A stretch of DNA of 64,000 nt. Source: Neoarius graeffei (lineage: Eukaryota; Chordata; Actinopteri; Siluriformes; Ariidae). The DNA lies in contig NC_083571.1 of the NCBI RefSeq assembly GCF_027579695.1, forward strand, positions 72,549,279-72,613,278. Direction: 5' to 3'. Shown in pieces: positions 10,556-20,579 of the stretch. A program made the translations under genes and the position numbers. Each line of letters begins with the position of its first letter. The stretch's first letter is position 1. Under the pieces are notes generated by a model. That model did no database searches and was not told where the DNA came from. It worked only from the letters and a program-made list of their open reading frames with translations.

Positions 10556-11423
10556 GACAGGCGTCCCGGAGTTGTTGACCGAACGCGAACAGCCGGCCGA
10601 CCTCCTCCAAGCGCAGCAAGTGGAACCGCTGATGCTGTTGCTCCATGGAGCGGCTGACATGCTGGCTTTCTTGAGGTCCACGTGTACGAGCCGGCTGTCG
10701 GCGGGGAGCTGCAGCGTGGCGAACTGTGCCTCGCTGGTCAGCAGGGGAAGGAGGCGTGCTGTGTGCTGCTTGACTGGCCAACCTCATGCCTCCGCTGCTT
10801 GCTCAAAGAGTGCAAGGAAGGGTTCTGGATCGCCGTGCAGACCCATCTTTGTTAGGGTGAGGTGGTGAGGGTCCGCTACAATGGCAGTCGTGGACCCCGC
10901 CGACATGAGTAGGTGCCGGAATGCCTGGCAGTCTTCTTGTTGGGCCAGCATCAAGGCTTCGAACCATTGTTCCTGCTCCTTTCAGAAGGCGATCAGCACT
11001 TGATGCTGGTTCTGCTGTGCTGTGGCAAGGGCATGGATGAGGTCTTTAAAGGGCGAGGACTCCATGGCAGGGTTCCCTTCTGTATTCCTGGGTTTCTGCA
11101 CCACTGTGGAAGCTGTCCGGATGTGGGTGGAGCACAGAAGTACGGCAGGCTGTTGTTAACGTTTAGATTATGTTTATTTTGGCTTTTCAGCCCAATACTT
11201 TCTTTCATTTGGGACAGACACTCAGACACACATGCACGCGCACACACACCGTCGTGCTCTAGTCCCAATCTCTCGTCCTCTGCTCTCTTACTCCTTTTAT
11301 GGAGCGCTGTCACTGCAAGACACACAAACACACATTAATTGACAACAGCGATTTGGCCACTCACCTTCCCTGACTCCGCCCTCCATTCACAAACTGACGC
11401 TCAGCCACACCGCCACTGCCACA
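10556..11423 (-). mobile_element. Gmr1-like Ty3/Gypsy fragment: LTR, primer site, 5' gag
   Basis: On the minus strand the LTR runs from 11423 (TGTGGCAG...) to 11105 (...CCACA), about 319 bp. One base further is a primer-binding site at 11103-11086 (TGGTGCAGAAACCCAGGA, two changes from a tRNA-Phe complement). A decayed gag follows to about 10556, where the element stops beside a TA repeat. The gag resembles the copies at 43.7-46.6 and 63.5-63.9 kb. Confidence 0.8.
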
Positions 11424-11442
11424 ATTTTATTTATTTATTTAT

Positions 11443-11817
11443 GGGTGGTGTAAGTGGTTAGCAAGGTCGCCTCACAGCAAGACGGTTCTGGGTTCGAACC
11501 CAGCGGCCAGCAAGGGCCTTTCTGTGTGGAGTTTGCATGTTCTCCCCGTGTCTGTGTGGGTTTCCTCCAGGTGCTCCGGTTTCCCCCACAGTCCAAAGAC
11601 ATGCAGTTAGGTTAACGTGGGGCGGCCTTGGACTGAAGTGCCCTTGAGCAAGGTACTTAAACCCTGACTGCTCCCCGGGCACTCTAGTGTAGCTGCCCAC
11701 TGCTCTGGGTGTGTGTGCACACGTGTGTTCGCTGCTTCAGATGGGTTAAATGCAGAGGATGAATTTCACTGTGCTTGAAGTGTGCATGTGACAAATAAAG
11801 GTTTCTTTCTTTCTTTA
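11443..11817 (+). mobile_element. SINE with the same tRNA head but an alternative 3' tail
   Basis: Head and body match the other SINEs to about 11612, then switch at 'acgtggggcggccttgg' to an unrelated 3' region ending 'gtgacaaataaaggtttc' and a TTTC repeat. The B-box is ggttcgaaccc. The tail swap implies mobilisation by a different LINE partner. Confidence 0.85.
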
Positions 11818-12948
11818 TTGAAGGGATATTGGCAAATTCCCTTAACAGAGCATGCATGTGAGGTCTCTGCCTTTATTATGCTGAGTGGCCTGTATTCTTA
11901 TAAAGTTATGCCTTTTGGGTTAGGGAACGCACCAGCTGTTTTTCAAAGATTGATGAATCAAATAATTGCGCATCTTGAGGGGTGTGCCATCTATTTAGAT
12001 GATGTCATTCTTTATAGTGACACTTGGAGTTCCCACCTCGACCGTCTCCGTCAGCTGTTCACCCGCCTCCTTCAAGCAAACCTCGCCGTCAACCTGGTGA
12101 AGTATGAATTCGCCAGGGCGACAGTGATCTACTTAGGTAAAGTTGTGGGCCAGGGCTTTGTGCGCCCTGTTCGTGCAAAAGTTATGGCAATTGATAATTT
12201 TCCACTGCCTACCAATAAAAAACGAACTGATGAGATTTCTGGGAATTATTGGGTATTATAGGAATTTTTGTCAGAATTTCTCTTTGGTTGTAGTGCCACT
12301 TGCTCAAGCAGAGCAAGCCCTTTGATCGGATGCCGGCTTGCCAAAGGGCATTTGAGCAAGCCAAAAATCTCCTGACGTCTGCCCCTCCCCTTGCTGTTCC
12401 GTGAATGATGAACCCGTTTAACTTACAAGTTGACAGAGGTGGAAAAACTGGATTGACAGAGTAAAAGTCCTGCTTAGGTTTTCCTTCTGCCTGTGCTCTC
12501 AACACAGGTGATTTCACCAATTAGCTCATCAACCTGGCTTAGGGGATGTGGTAATTAGGATCAGCTGTTTCATTGAATTGGCTGGAGCAAAAACGTGGCA
12601 GGGTTTTTACTTTCTGCACCCGGGTTTTTCCACCTCTGCAAGTTGATGCCACCAAGTTGGGGGCAGGAGCTATTTTGTTCCAAGATGATGATGAGGGAAA
12701 TGAGCAATCAGTGTGCTATTTTTCACAAAAATTCAACTCTTATCAGTTGAACTATTCAACTATAGAAAAAGAAGCACTCGTGTTGATTTGGACTTAACAG
12801 ACTTTTGAAGTCTATGTTGGTGGTCATCTAACCCCAATTGTTGTATATTGCGACCATAATCCATTAACTTCTTTCATTCTCTCCAAAATCCTAAGCAAAG
12901 ATTAATGCGCTGGTGTATTTTTCTCCAGCCATATAATCTTAACATCAA
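11818..12948 (+). pseudogene. Ty3/Gypsy reverse transcriptase-RNase H fragment
   Basis: It starts mid-RT with GYWQIPL and VMPFGLGNAPAVFQRLM, has the catalytic YLDD box (AIYLDDVILYSD) and the thumb region YLGKVVGQGFVRPV. It frameshifts near 12220 into FLGIIGYYRNF, and after the nested MITE continues as RNase H (LQVDATKLGAGAILF, SYQLNYSTIEKEALVLIW), with a stop in place of the next Ala/Thr. It ends at 12948, where a minus-strand gypsy LTR begins. No gag, protease or integrase remains. The family looks Gmr1-like. Confidence 0.9.
12434..12638 (+). mobile_element. Tol2-like hAT MITE (205 bp)
   Basis: Inverted termini CAGAGGTGGAAAAA and ttttttccacctctg-type complement. A perfect 8-bp target duplication CAAGTTGA lies at 12426-12433 and 12639-12646. 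The CAGAGGTG start is that of the fish Tol2 group of hAT elements. It interrupts the RNase H frame of the gypsy fragment. Confidence 0.88.
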
Positions 12949-13013
12949 GTGTTACGGGTACCGGCGGGTACCACATATACAGCTTATGCTCTCATGACTG
13001 GAAGAGTACATAC

Positions 13014-13358
13014 TTACCTGACATTCCGATAAGGCCTTACAGGAATGTCAGGCAAGTACGTACTCTTCCAGTCTCTGTCAATCATGCTTACTTGAGTTTC
13101 AGTGTCTAACAGAGCACTGACTGCTAAGCCATTTAGGTTACAATGGGTGAGAGCTCTCCCTCCAATTAATTTGGCTAGGTGTTCCCTTTTGCTGTGAGGT
13201 AAGTCATGAGTGAATTGAGTGAATGTCTTGTTCGGTTGTTTATGTCTCTTTTCCATTATTTTGTCCTTTGTTGAATCGTTTTGCTTGGTCAATCTTTCAT
13301 TTTCAGGCTGATCAGTATGACAAGTGTCAAGTTGGGACGATTGCTGAGACCCGGTCAC
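13014..13358 (-). pseudogene. Gypsy protease start, active-site triad altered
   Basis: It continues just downstream of the gag and is retropepsin-like: GLAVSALLDTETQVSMIDRDW. The catalytic triad DTG/DSG reads DTE, so activity is unlikely. The frame runs into an inverted duplication and ends. Confidence 0.75.
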
Positions 13359-14889
13359 TGTTTGTCCCTCGACAGGGACCGGCTCCAGTTTCCCTGACCG
13401 GTTGGCCTCTTTAGACAGCCGACCGCCCAGTGACCTTCACCACAGTGGAAGCAATGAGGACAGTCAGGACGATTTTGCTCCACACACTTGTCACAGCCAT
13501 ATGGTTTCTCTCTCCTGCGGTCTCCTCTGCCTTTCCCATTGTGGCTTAACTGTCCGGCAGCCTGTGTTTGCATTGACTGTCTCATGAGCTCAACCACGCC
13601 TGTAAGCTGTTCAAGTTTTTTTGTTAACTGCTGGATCACATCTGTTTTTGGCTTTTTCTCCTCCTTTACACTGGGAGACTGTACCGCTCTGACTTCAGAC
13701 TGAGCACTGTGAACATTTGTGAGTCTTTGGCAAGTGGCAAGACCTAGCCTTCGCTGCCTTTCACTTTCATCGCACATGCTTCTCTTCATCTGTTTCAGAA
13801 TAACCTCATCTGACACTCTGGTGTCCACGAGCAATGGCTTTAGCTCTCTGCGGACATCTTCATGCTTGTGACCTAAGCCCTGGTACACTGTGTGGAGAAA
13901 CACATCCTGCACTGTGCTTGCACTATACTTGACATCTGTGTCAGCATGTTTGGAGGCCAGCATGATCTTCTGTTTGAGTCCTATGACTCTGTACAGGAAC
14001 TGTTGGGGTGTCTCATTGTCTTTTTGTTTGGTGCACATGAGCTCCTGGAACAGCTCGGTGTTACTCTGCTCACCCAGGTGGGAATGGAGGAAGGCTTTTA
14101 ATTCCTCTACTGTCAGATCATCTTTATTCATTAACATGTCTTTAAACGTTCCAGGTTTGATGACTCGTAGGACAGCTCTTACCACCTCTGCATCACTGAA
14201 CTGCTCCTTTAAGCCCTCTTCCATCTGCCGACAGACACTGTTGTAGCTGAGGTCCGACCCTTGGTCCCCTATCTGACCCCCCTGAATCTTCAGTTCCCTG
14301 CGGTGAAGGTAGGACAAGTCTCTTAAGGAGAACAACTTGTCATGTGTGGGTGGTGCAGCGTTTTCAATTCTGGTGCCTGCTACATTGCTGCTCTGTGAGG
14401 TGAGTTCTGTTTTTTTGGATGACTGTGGTGCAGATTGTGGACTGGGTGTGCCTCTGTATTACATAATTTTCTTGCTCAGCTCCTCATAACTACTAAGTAT
14501 TTTCTGTAGCTCGATGTCATGTGTGTCATCAGCTGTTGTGAGTGTCGTGTGGGTTGCACTAGCAGTCCCAACATCGGTAGAAGTGCTATCATTACTTGGG
14601 TTAGTGTCATGTGTGTCAGTTGTTACAAGTACTTGTGGATTACGACCCCGAATGACTGTGTCGATTACCTCCCTCAAAGCTAACAAATGTGCCATCCCAG
14701 TATCCTCCAATCCAAAAAAAAAAAAAAAAAAAACTCACTGGACATGAAGCGACACATGTACTCAAAACACCCCTCCTCATCTGCTGACTTGATGCGAGAC
14801 TGGTCCATTCCTGGCACTGGATCCGTGGACTTCGCAATCTGAAATAGTTCATCTGCAGAGAGAGTGAGCAGGGTTTTTTGATGGACCAC
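13355..14889 (-). pseudogene. Gypsy gag with CCHC zinc knuckle, interrupted
   Basis: The N-terminal part begins at 14889 (VHQKTLLTLSADELFQIA). A 19-base homopolymer at 14716-14734 breaks the frame and a TAA stops the middle part at 14459. From 14335 a 326-codon open frame covers the capsid-like core (LMNKDDLTVEELKAFLHSHL, QELMCTKQKDNETPQQFLYR), a coiled-coil-like stretch (QLTKKLEQLTGVVELMRQ) and a nucleocapsid CCHC knuckle CFHCGEGHWAVGC near residue 300. Role: packaging protein of the retrotransposon. Decayed. Confidence 0.87.
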
Positions 14890-15158
14890 ACCAACCTTTG
14901 CCTCTCACCATCCGCCATAACTGCTTCCCTATTCCTCACACTTGGTCACAGGGTCCAGGATCACAATTCACACTCTATTCTCGATGAGTGTTGTTTTTGG
15001 CACAGTTATTGTTCTCTGTTCATTATGAGTGAGACAGTTAACCTCTTTATCAGTAAACAGGAACCTGACACTGGCTGCAGCTCGGTGGTTGTATCAGGTC
15101 GCTTGTGGTCCAAGGTTGCAGTATCACTGGATCAGCTTCCGGCCACCAGGTGGGAGCG

Positions 15159-15176
15159 ATCCCAGACAAGCCCCCA
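15159..15176 (-). promoter_or_regulatory. Retrotransposon primer-binding site, tRNA-Pro type
   Basis: The minus strand reads TGGGGGCTTGTCTGGGAT, a complement of the tRNA-Pro 3' end with two C-to-T changes, six bases inside the LTR end. The same primer is used by several vertebrate retroelements. Confidence 0.75.
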
Positions 15177-15513
15177 ATAAACTGTCACGGGTACCGGCGG
15201 GTACCACATATACAGCTTATGCTCTCTCTGGAAACAGGAGAAATGAATGAAACAAAGAAACTCCACGTCCGTTCTGTCTTCTTGCTCAGCAGAAAGAGAG
15301 AGGAGGATTTATTAAAACATTCACAATTTAAATCCTCCACTGTTATACTGTCAATACATATACACCCAATGTTCTCTATGTAAAGAGACACAACTTCAAA
15401 ATAAAATACCATTTATCTTTGTCATCATTCAGCCAGTACTGAGTTATAGGTTTTGTTTGATTACTAAATCAAAATTGACAATAACCAATGTTACATATAA
15501 ATATAGCTTAGAC

Positions 15514-16181
15514 TGTCATGGTCCTACCTGTGGGCTTCTCTCTTCAGTCCTCCCAAGCTTCTGAGTCAGATCGTCTGCAACTCTCAGCGTGATAACCTGC
15601 TGTGTGTTCCTTCTACTCTGACTCCTGAAGATATTCTGTTCCGTCTGACTCTGTCTGCTCTCCAGCCCCGGTAACCTGATCTGCCTTCTGTCCTGTCGAC
15701 TCTGCCTCTTGCCTGCCTCTCCTGTACCTTCGCCTGATCTCCAGCTCGCCCAGCCCTGCTGCTCGCCTGCCTCTCCATCTGCCTGGTGTGAGCAGCCCTG
15801 CCTGGAGCCCTACTCATCTGCCCTGGTAACCTGACCCTGCATTTCTGTCCTATCTTGCTACCTGATTTGTGACTCTGTGTTCCAGCCTGCTCTCTATCTC
15901 CTGCCTGCTGAGGGACTGCTTGCTGGGAGACTGCCTGAAACCCAAGAGCTGTCAGCCTACAGCCACACCTCTCTGACTATGCCTGATCCGGTCTGATCTC
16001 AGAAGTTAAGCAGGGTCAGGCCTGGTCAGTATTTAGATGGGAGACCTCAGACGCTCCCACCAGCCTCTCAGTCCTCCTGCCACTGAACTTCACACACACA
16101 CACATTCTCCCAACTCCCTTTTCCCCTGTTATTATTAAACTGTGGTTCGAGTGCATTTGATCTCCTGTCTGGTCCTTGACA
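15514..16181 (+). mobile_element. Ty3/Gypsy 5' LTR (668 bp)
   Basis: Begins TGTCATGG and ends CTTGACA, with a late 'attattaaactgtgg' polyadenylation-like segment. The first ATG of the downstream gag lies 19 bp after the end. Very C/T-rich (ctgcctctc words). It contains a 5S rRNA-like block. Only one LTR remains because the element is 3'-truncated, so the boundaries are inferred from the terminal TG/CA. Confidence 0.7.
15981..16046 (+). ncRNA. 5S rRNA-derived segment inside the gypsy LTR
   Basis: The 66 bp align without gaps to the middle of vertebrate 5S rRNA (about nt 27-92). The segment includes the whole internal control region: an A-box-like gttaagcagggtcagg, the intermediate element and a C-box-like gtatttagatgggagacc. 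It has roughly nine substitutions. The outer ends of 5S rRNA are missing, so it is not a rRNA gene. It could be a fixed part of the LTR or a separate 5S-derived insertion. Confidence 0.85.
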
Positions 16182-16199
16182 GAACGATCTGACCACGAC

Positions 16200-17231
16200 A
16201 TGGAGTCAGCGCCCGAACCCTCTGCCCTAGACCGGCTGCAGCACACCGAAGGAGATGTCAGTCGGATGTCTGCCGACATTGCAGCCCTGATCCAGCTTGG
16301 TCATCATCAGCAGCAGCAGCTCCAGCAACAACGACTGGACCAAGCACTCCAGCTGCTCACTGCCCTAGCACCCCCTGCTCCTCCGAGTCAACCACCACTG
16401 CCCCTCGTTGTATCAGCCCCTGTCATACCCGCCACTGACGTGCCAGCTCCGGGAGGTGCTCCTGCTGCACTCGATGCCCCAGAACCCAAGGTCGGCAGTC
16501 TGGAGCATTTTGACGGTGACCCCTCCCAAGTTCGTGCTTTCCTGACCAGCTGCCGGTTGCTGTTTGACCTGCAGCCCAGAACCTTCGCGTTGGAGGTGGC
16601 GAAGGTGGCCTTCGTCATCACTCGTCTGACTGGCCGTGCCCGCCTGTGGGGGACTGCTGAGTATGAATGCCGGACACCGGCGTGTGCCTCCTTCTCCCTG
16701 TTTGCAGCGGAGATAACTAAGGTCTTCGACCTGGGCTCATCATCAGTAGAGGCATCCGGAGGACTGAGGAGTATTCGCCAAGGCAGACGAACAGTGGCTG
16801 ACTACTCGATCGATTTCCGGACCTTGGCCCAGCACAGCAAGTGGAACATGCAGGCGCTGGTGGACGCCTTTCTGCACAGCCTGGCCGACTACATGAAGGA
16901 CAAACTGGTCTTGTACGAACAACCATCGACACTCTATGAGGCCATTGCCCTGGCCGTCTGCATTGACCACCGGGCCCAGACCCGCCGACGAGAGAGGGCC
17001 CGCCAGACCCAGTCAGTCACCAGCGCATGGAGTAACCCAGCCCCTTCCACATCTCCTGCTGCTTCTCCGCCGAGCCTTCTGGACCAGTCAGAGCTCATGG
17101 AGATCGGCCGTGCTTCCCTCAGCCCAGCAGAGCGCCAGCGTCGGATCACCTCTAATCTGTGCCTGTACTGTGGGGGTGACGGTCACTGTGCTGCCTCTTG
17201 CCCAGTAAAAGCCCGAGCTCACCGGACATAG
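16200..17231 (+). CDS. Gypsy gag, full length and open
   Basis: The first ATG at 16200 follows the LTR directly. About 343 codons: a Gln-rich coiled-coil-like segment (HHQQQQLQQQRLDQALQLL), a Pro-rich linker, a retrotransposon gag core (VGSLEHFDGDPSQVRAFLTSC, VAFVITRLTGRARLWG, LYEQPSTLYEAIALAVCID) and a C-terminal zinc knuckle CLYCGGDGHCAASC. It has the length and order of a Ty3/Gypsy gag that binds element RNA. It is the least damaged gag here, but its pol is truncated, so the element cannot move by itself. Confidence 0.9.
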   Translation: MESAPEPSALDRLQHTEGDVSRMSADIAALIQLGHHQQQQLQQQRLDQALQLLTALAPPAPPSQPPLPLVVSAPVIPATDVPAPGGAPAALDAPEPKVGSLEHFDGDPSQVRAFLTSCRLLFDLQPRTFALEVAKVAFVITRLTGRARLWGTAEYECRTPACASFSLFAAEITKVFDLGSSSVEASGGLRSIRQGRRTVADYSIDFRTLAQHSKWNMQALVDAFLHSLADYMKDKLVLYEQPSTLYEAIALAVCIDHRAQTRRRERARQTQSVTSAWSNPAPSTSPAASPPSLLDQSELMEIGRASLSPAERQRRITSNLCLYCGGDGHCAASCPVKARAHRT

Positions 17232-18176
17232 GAGGGGCCCGGCTGAGCTCAATGACCATCCATTCCTCCACCAGCCAGAAACCGATGCTCCAAGTTTGTC
17301 TTCGTCTGTTGGATTCCACCCACACTCTGGCCGCCCTGGTTGACTCTGGTGCCGAGGCTAACATCATGGACACCGAGCTTGCGCGCCAGTTGGGTCTGCA
17401 AAGCCATCACTTATCCTCTCCTGTTCCAGCCAGGGCGCTGGATGGCCATCTCCTTGGCACCGTCACCCGCCTCACTGCCCGTTCCGATGACTCTGTCAGG
17501 CAACCACCACGAAACCATCCAGTTTCACCTGCTCCATTCCCCCGGCCAACCTCTTATCCTGGGCTATCCATGGCTCTGCCAGCACAGTCCTCACCTCGAC
17601 TGGGCCACTGGAGCGATAAGAGAATGGGGCAAGGACTGCCACCGGACCTGCTTATGAGCCGCCACTCTAAACCCCCGTACTCCACCTGCCAGCTCTGCCC
17701 CCGACCTCACTAATGTCCCAGTGTGTTATCACAGCCTTCGGGAGGTATTCAGCAAAGCCAAGGCCACTTCCTTGCCTCCTCACCGGCCCTACGACTGCGC
17801 CATTGATCTCCTCCCAGGCACTGCACCACCCAAGGGCTGTCTCTACTCTCTGTCCGCCCCGGAAAGGAAGGCGATGGAGGACTACATCAGTGACTCTCTG
17901 GCTGCCGGCCTCATCCGTCCATCCTCCTCTTCCGCTGGCGCTGGGTTCTTCTTCGTGGGAAAGAAGGATGGATCCCTGCGCCCCTGTATCGATTACAAGG
18001 GTCTCAACGACATCACCATCAAGAACCGATACCCTCTCCCACTGCTCACCCCCGCCTTCGAGCTGCTCCAGGGAGCCACGGTCTTCACCAAACTCGATCT
18101 CCGGAATGCCTACCACCTGGTTCGGATAAGGGAGGGAGACGAGTGGAAGACCGCGTTCAACACCCCCACCGGTCAT
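17198..18176 (+). pseudogene. Gypsy protease and 5' reverse transcriptase, truncated
   Basis: Pol overlaps the gag end. The protease has an intact ALVDSGAEANIMDTELARQL motif. Near 17500 the frame shifts (the true continuation HETIQFHLLHSPGQPLILGYPW lies in another frame). RT then resumes near 17721: [67 protein letters not shown]. It breaks off at 18176 after FNTPTGHY, before the YxDD box, joining unrelated AT-rich sequence. Confidence 0.9.
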
Positions 18177-18179
18177 TAT

Positions 18180-18570
18180 GATATATACTTTTCTCAGTAC
18201 ACTAGGCCACTTGAGCTCAACACACAGAAACACAGAGAACAGGAATGTTCATTCACTAAATTTCCCTCACAGAAACAAATAAAAATTCTCTGATCTTCAT
18301 TCTGTCATCATTATCACTGTTTAACTTTTTAATTTTAAACTAATTGTTACATTTAATTCATTGCTTAGCCTACTTTCGAAGTTTTAATGTAATAAAAACA
18401 ATCCAAGTACAGTGAATTCACATTGTTTTTTGAGCTGTTGAATCGCAACAGACATAAATATCAACATACATTCTTAAAATCCTTAAACAGAAAGTGAAAA
18501 CAAAGATGATTTGGTATAATCATGGTGGTTTCCAGCAAGTGCATTTCCTCTGTCTGTGTTCCTGATGGCA
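18180..18570. other. AT-rich sequence with nothing recognised
   Basis: No coding frame, repeat family or RNA gene stands out between the broken gypsy RT and the SINE fragment at 18577. Confidence 0.5.
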
Positions 18571-18576
18571 CGATAT

Positions 18577-18657
18577 CATCTCATCTCATCATGTCTAGCT
18601 GCTTTATCCTGTTCTACAGGGTCGCAGGCAAGCTGGAGCCTATCCCAGCTGACTGAT
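18577..18657 (-). mobile_element. 3' SINE fragment, reversed
   Basis: Reverse complement of the SINE 3' end: 'tcatctcatc' tail, then 'agctgctttatcctg' and 'aagctggagcctatccc'. Confidence 0.88.
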
Positions 18658-18716
18658 AGAGAAGTTAAAAATACATTTCCTTGAAATGCTCCATATCAAT
18701 AATAAGTGCTAGATAA

Positions 18717-18751
<35 letters not shown>
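18717..18751 (+). repeat. (TCTA)n microsatellite
   Basis: Pure tetranucleotide run next to a short palindrome at 18757-18802. Confidence 0.95.
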
Positions 18752-18989
18752 GCTCACTTGGTGAATTCACAAGACTTGGTGAAGTCTTGTGAATTCACCA
18801 AGATGGCAGCTCAGGTGTTTTAGCGTTGTCTCTGTCTCTATGTTTGTGTTGTCAACGAGTTTGTTGGTCTTTGTGATGACCCACTTTTAGCATGCAACCA
18901 GTGCAAATATTTTATTTTATCTGACTGCTTGCTAACAATAGTGTAAACAATTGTACACTGTGGACTGTCGGGTTGCTCGACCTGTTGAG

Positions 18990-19260
18990 TGTCTGTGAAG
19001 ATTCTCAGTTATCCAGGTCATAGTAAACTGTGGGTGGTAAAAGAGAGCAACTGGACTTGCTTGAAGATTCTTGAAGACATTTCACCTCTCATCTGAAAGG
19101 CTTCTTCAGTTCTGTCTGACTAATAGGGAGTATCAGGTATTTATCCTCTCATGGATGAAAAGCAATCCTAAGCTATCGTTAAATCATCCTGTTGGTGTGG
19201 GTCACTGGGGGCTGGGTGTGAACAGCCTGGAGAGTCGTTGGGGTGATCAATAGATCGTTG
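18990..19260 (+). mobile_element. Dispersed-repeat fragment, unclassified
   Basis: Contains 'gaagacatttcacctctc' and 'ggcttcttcagttctgtc', words I associate with a common dispersed repeat of fish genomes. No coding frame is left. The class is uncertain, possibly Penelope- or LINE-like. Confidence 0.35.
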
Positions 19261-19479
19261 GTTCTCTCTATCCTCCTGTGAGTCACTGAAAGACTTTGGC
19301 CCTGTCCACACGGCAACGGATTCAGGTGACTCCGATACAATTGCTTATCGTTTAGGCCTGGCGTCCACACGGCACCGGCGTTTTGGGTGCCCAAAACGCA
19401 ATCTTTTTGAGAACGGGTTCCGGAGTGGAAAGATCTGGCAACGTTGCCGTTGTGAAGTCGTCTGGATGAGTAAATTGCA

Positions 19480-20180
19480 CATACATATATTCTCACTCTC
19501 ACATGCATACATTCTCACCCTCACATACATACAATCTCCTCTCACATACATACATTCTCCTCTCACATACATACATTCTCACTCTCACATACGTACATTC
19601 TCCTCTCATATACATATATTCTCACTCTCACATACGTACATTCTCCTCTCATATACATATATTCTCCTCTCACATACGTATATTCTCCTCTCACATACGT
19701 ACATTGTCCTCTCACATGCGTACATTGTCCTCTCACATGCATACATTCTCCTCTCACATGCATACATTCTCCTCCCACATACACACATTCTCCTCTCACA
19801 TGCATATATTCTCCTCTTACATATGTATATTCTCCTCTCACCGACATCTATTGTCCTCTACGTAGCATGCATACATTCTCCTCTCACATGCATATATTCT
19901 CACTCTCACATACGTATATTCTCCTCTCACATACATATATTCTCACTCTCACATGCATAAATTGTCCTCTCACATACATATATTCTCCTCTCACATACAT
20001 ATATTCTCACTCTCACATGCATAAATTGTCTTCTCACATATGTATATTCTCCTCTCACATGCGTACATTCTCCTCCCACATGCGTACATTCTCCTCCCAC
20101 ATGCGTACATTCTCCTCCCACATGCGTACATTCTCCTCTCACATACATATATTCTCCTCTCACATACATATATTCTCACT
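19480..20180 (+). repeat. ~19-bp minisatellite, about 36 copies
   Basis: The unit is close to 'ttctcctctcacatacata', with length variants of 18-20 bp (cactctcac / cctctcac) and groups of identical variants (four 'cccacatgcgtacattct' in a row near 20070-20140). The reading frames through it on both strands are repeat artefacts. Confidence 0.93.
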
Positions 20181-20185
20181 CTCGC

Positions 20186-20395
20186 ATTCCGGCTTGCTCC
20201 CCCTCAAATTAAGCCCTGTACAGGTAAATAGCTGCCGGAGCCAACGTCCGAGGTTCTGGAGCGCGCTCCGGCTTGCTCCGGCTTCCCACAGGGCTTAATT
20301 TGAGGGGGAGCAAGCCGGAGCGCACTCCAGAACCTCGGACGTTGGCTCCAGCAGCTATTTACACTGGATCCGGTGTAAATAGCTGCCGGATCATA
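20186..20395 (+). repeat. Hairpin-forming inverted repeat
   Basis: 'ccggcttgctccccctcaaa' near 20188 recurs inverted near 20307, and 'gccggagccaacgtccgagg' near 20233 recurs inverted near 20345. The arms are about 90 bp. It resembles a MITE foldback, with no protein. Confidence 0.7.
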
Positions 20396-20579
20396 ATTAC
20401 AGTAAACTAGTAAATACAGTAAAGGAAAAACTTGAGACTGAAAGGTTTTAACAGTCATCCAAATGACTGAACGTAAACATTGCTACATACTAACAGCTAC
20501 ATGCTAACATACTAGCTACTATGTTGTTAACATTAGCTAGTCAACAATAGCTACTACAGAAGAATAAAGAGGTTACAAT

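Larger units (their letters stand above)
12949..15495 (-). mobile_element. Internally deleted Ty3/Gypsy element with a tRNA-Pro-type primer site
   Basis: Minus-strand order: 5' LTR 15495-15183 (ends approximate, TGTAAC...GTGACA); primer site 15176-15159 TGGGGGCTTGTCTGGGAT (two changes from a tRNA-Pro complement); gag; start of protease; an inverted duplication at 13073-12996; then only about 46 bp of the 3' LTR end (12994-12949, matching 15183-15230). All of RT, RNase H and integrase and most of the 3' LTR are missing. Confidence 0.8.

Noticed and set aside
10448-10787. Minus-strand frames with YIYIYI runs
   Set aside because: They read through a (TA)n microsatellite into decayed gag in a non-coding frame.
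15981-16046. Functional 5S rRNA gene
   Set aside because: Only the middle of 5S is present, with substitutions and no 3' T-run terminator; it lies inside an LTR.
19480-20180. CRISPR-like regular repeat array
   Set aside because: Units are contiguous with no spacers, and the genome is vertebrate; it is a minisatellite.
19466-20298. Long Tyr/Ser/His-rich frames (164, 120 and 143 codons)
   Set aside because: Pure repeat translation of the minisatellite, open on both strands.
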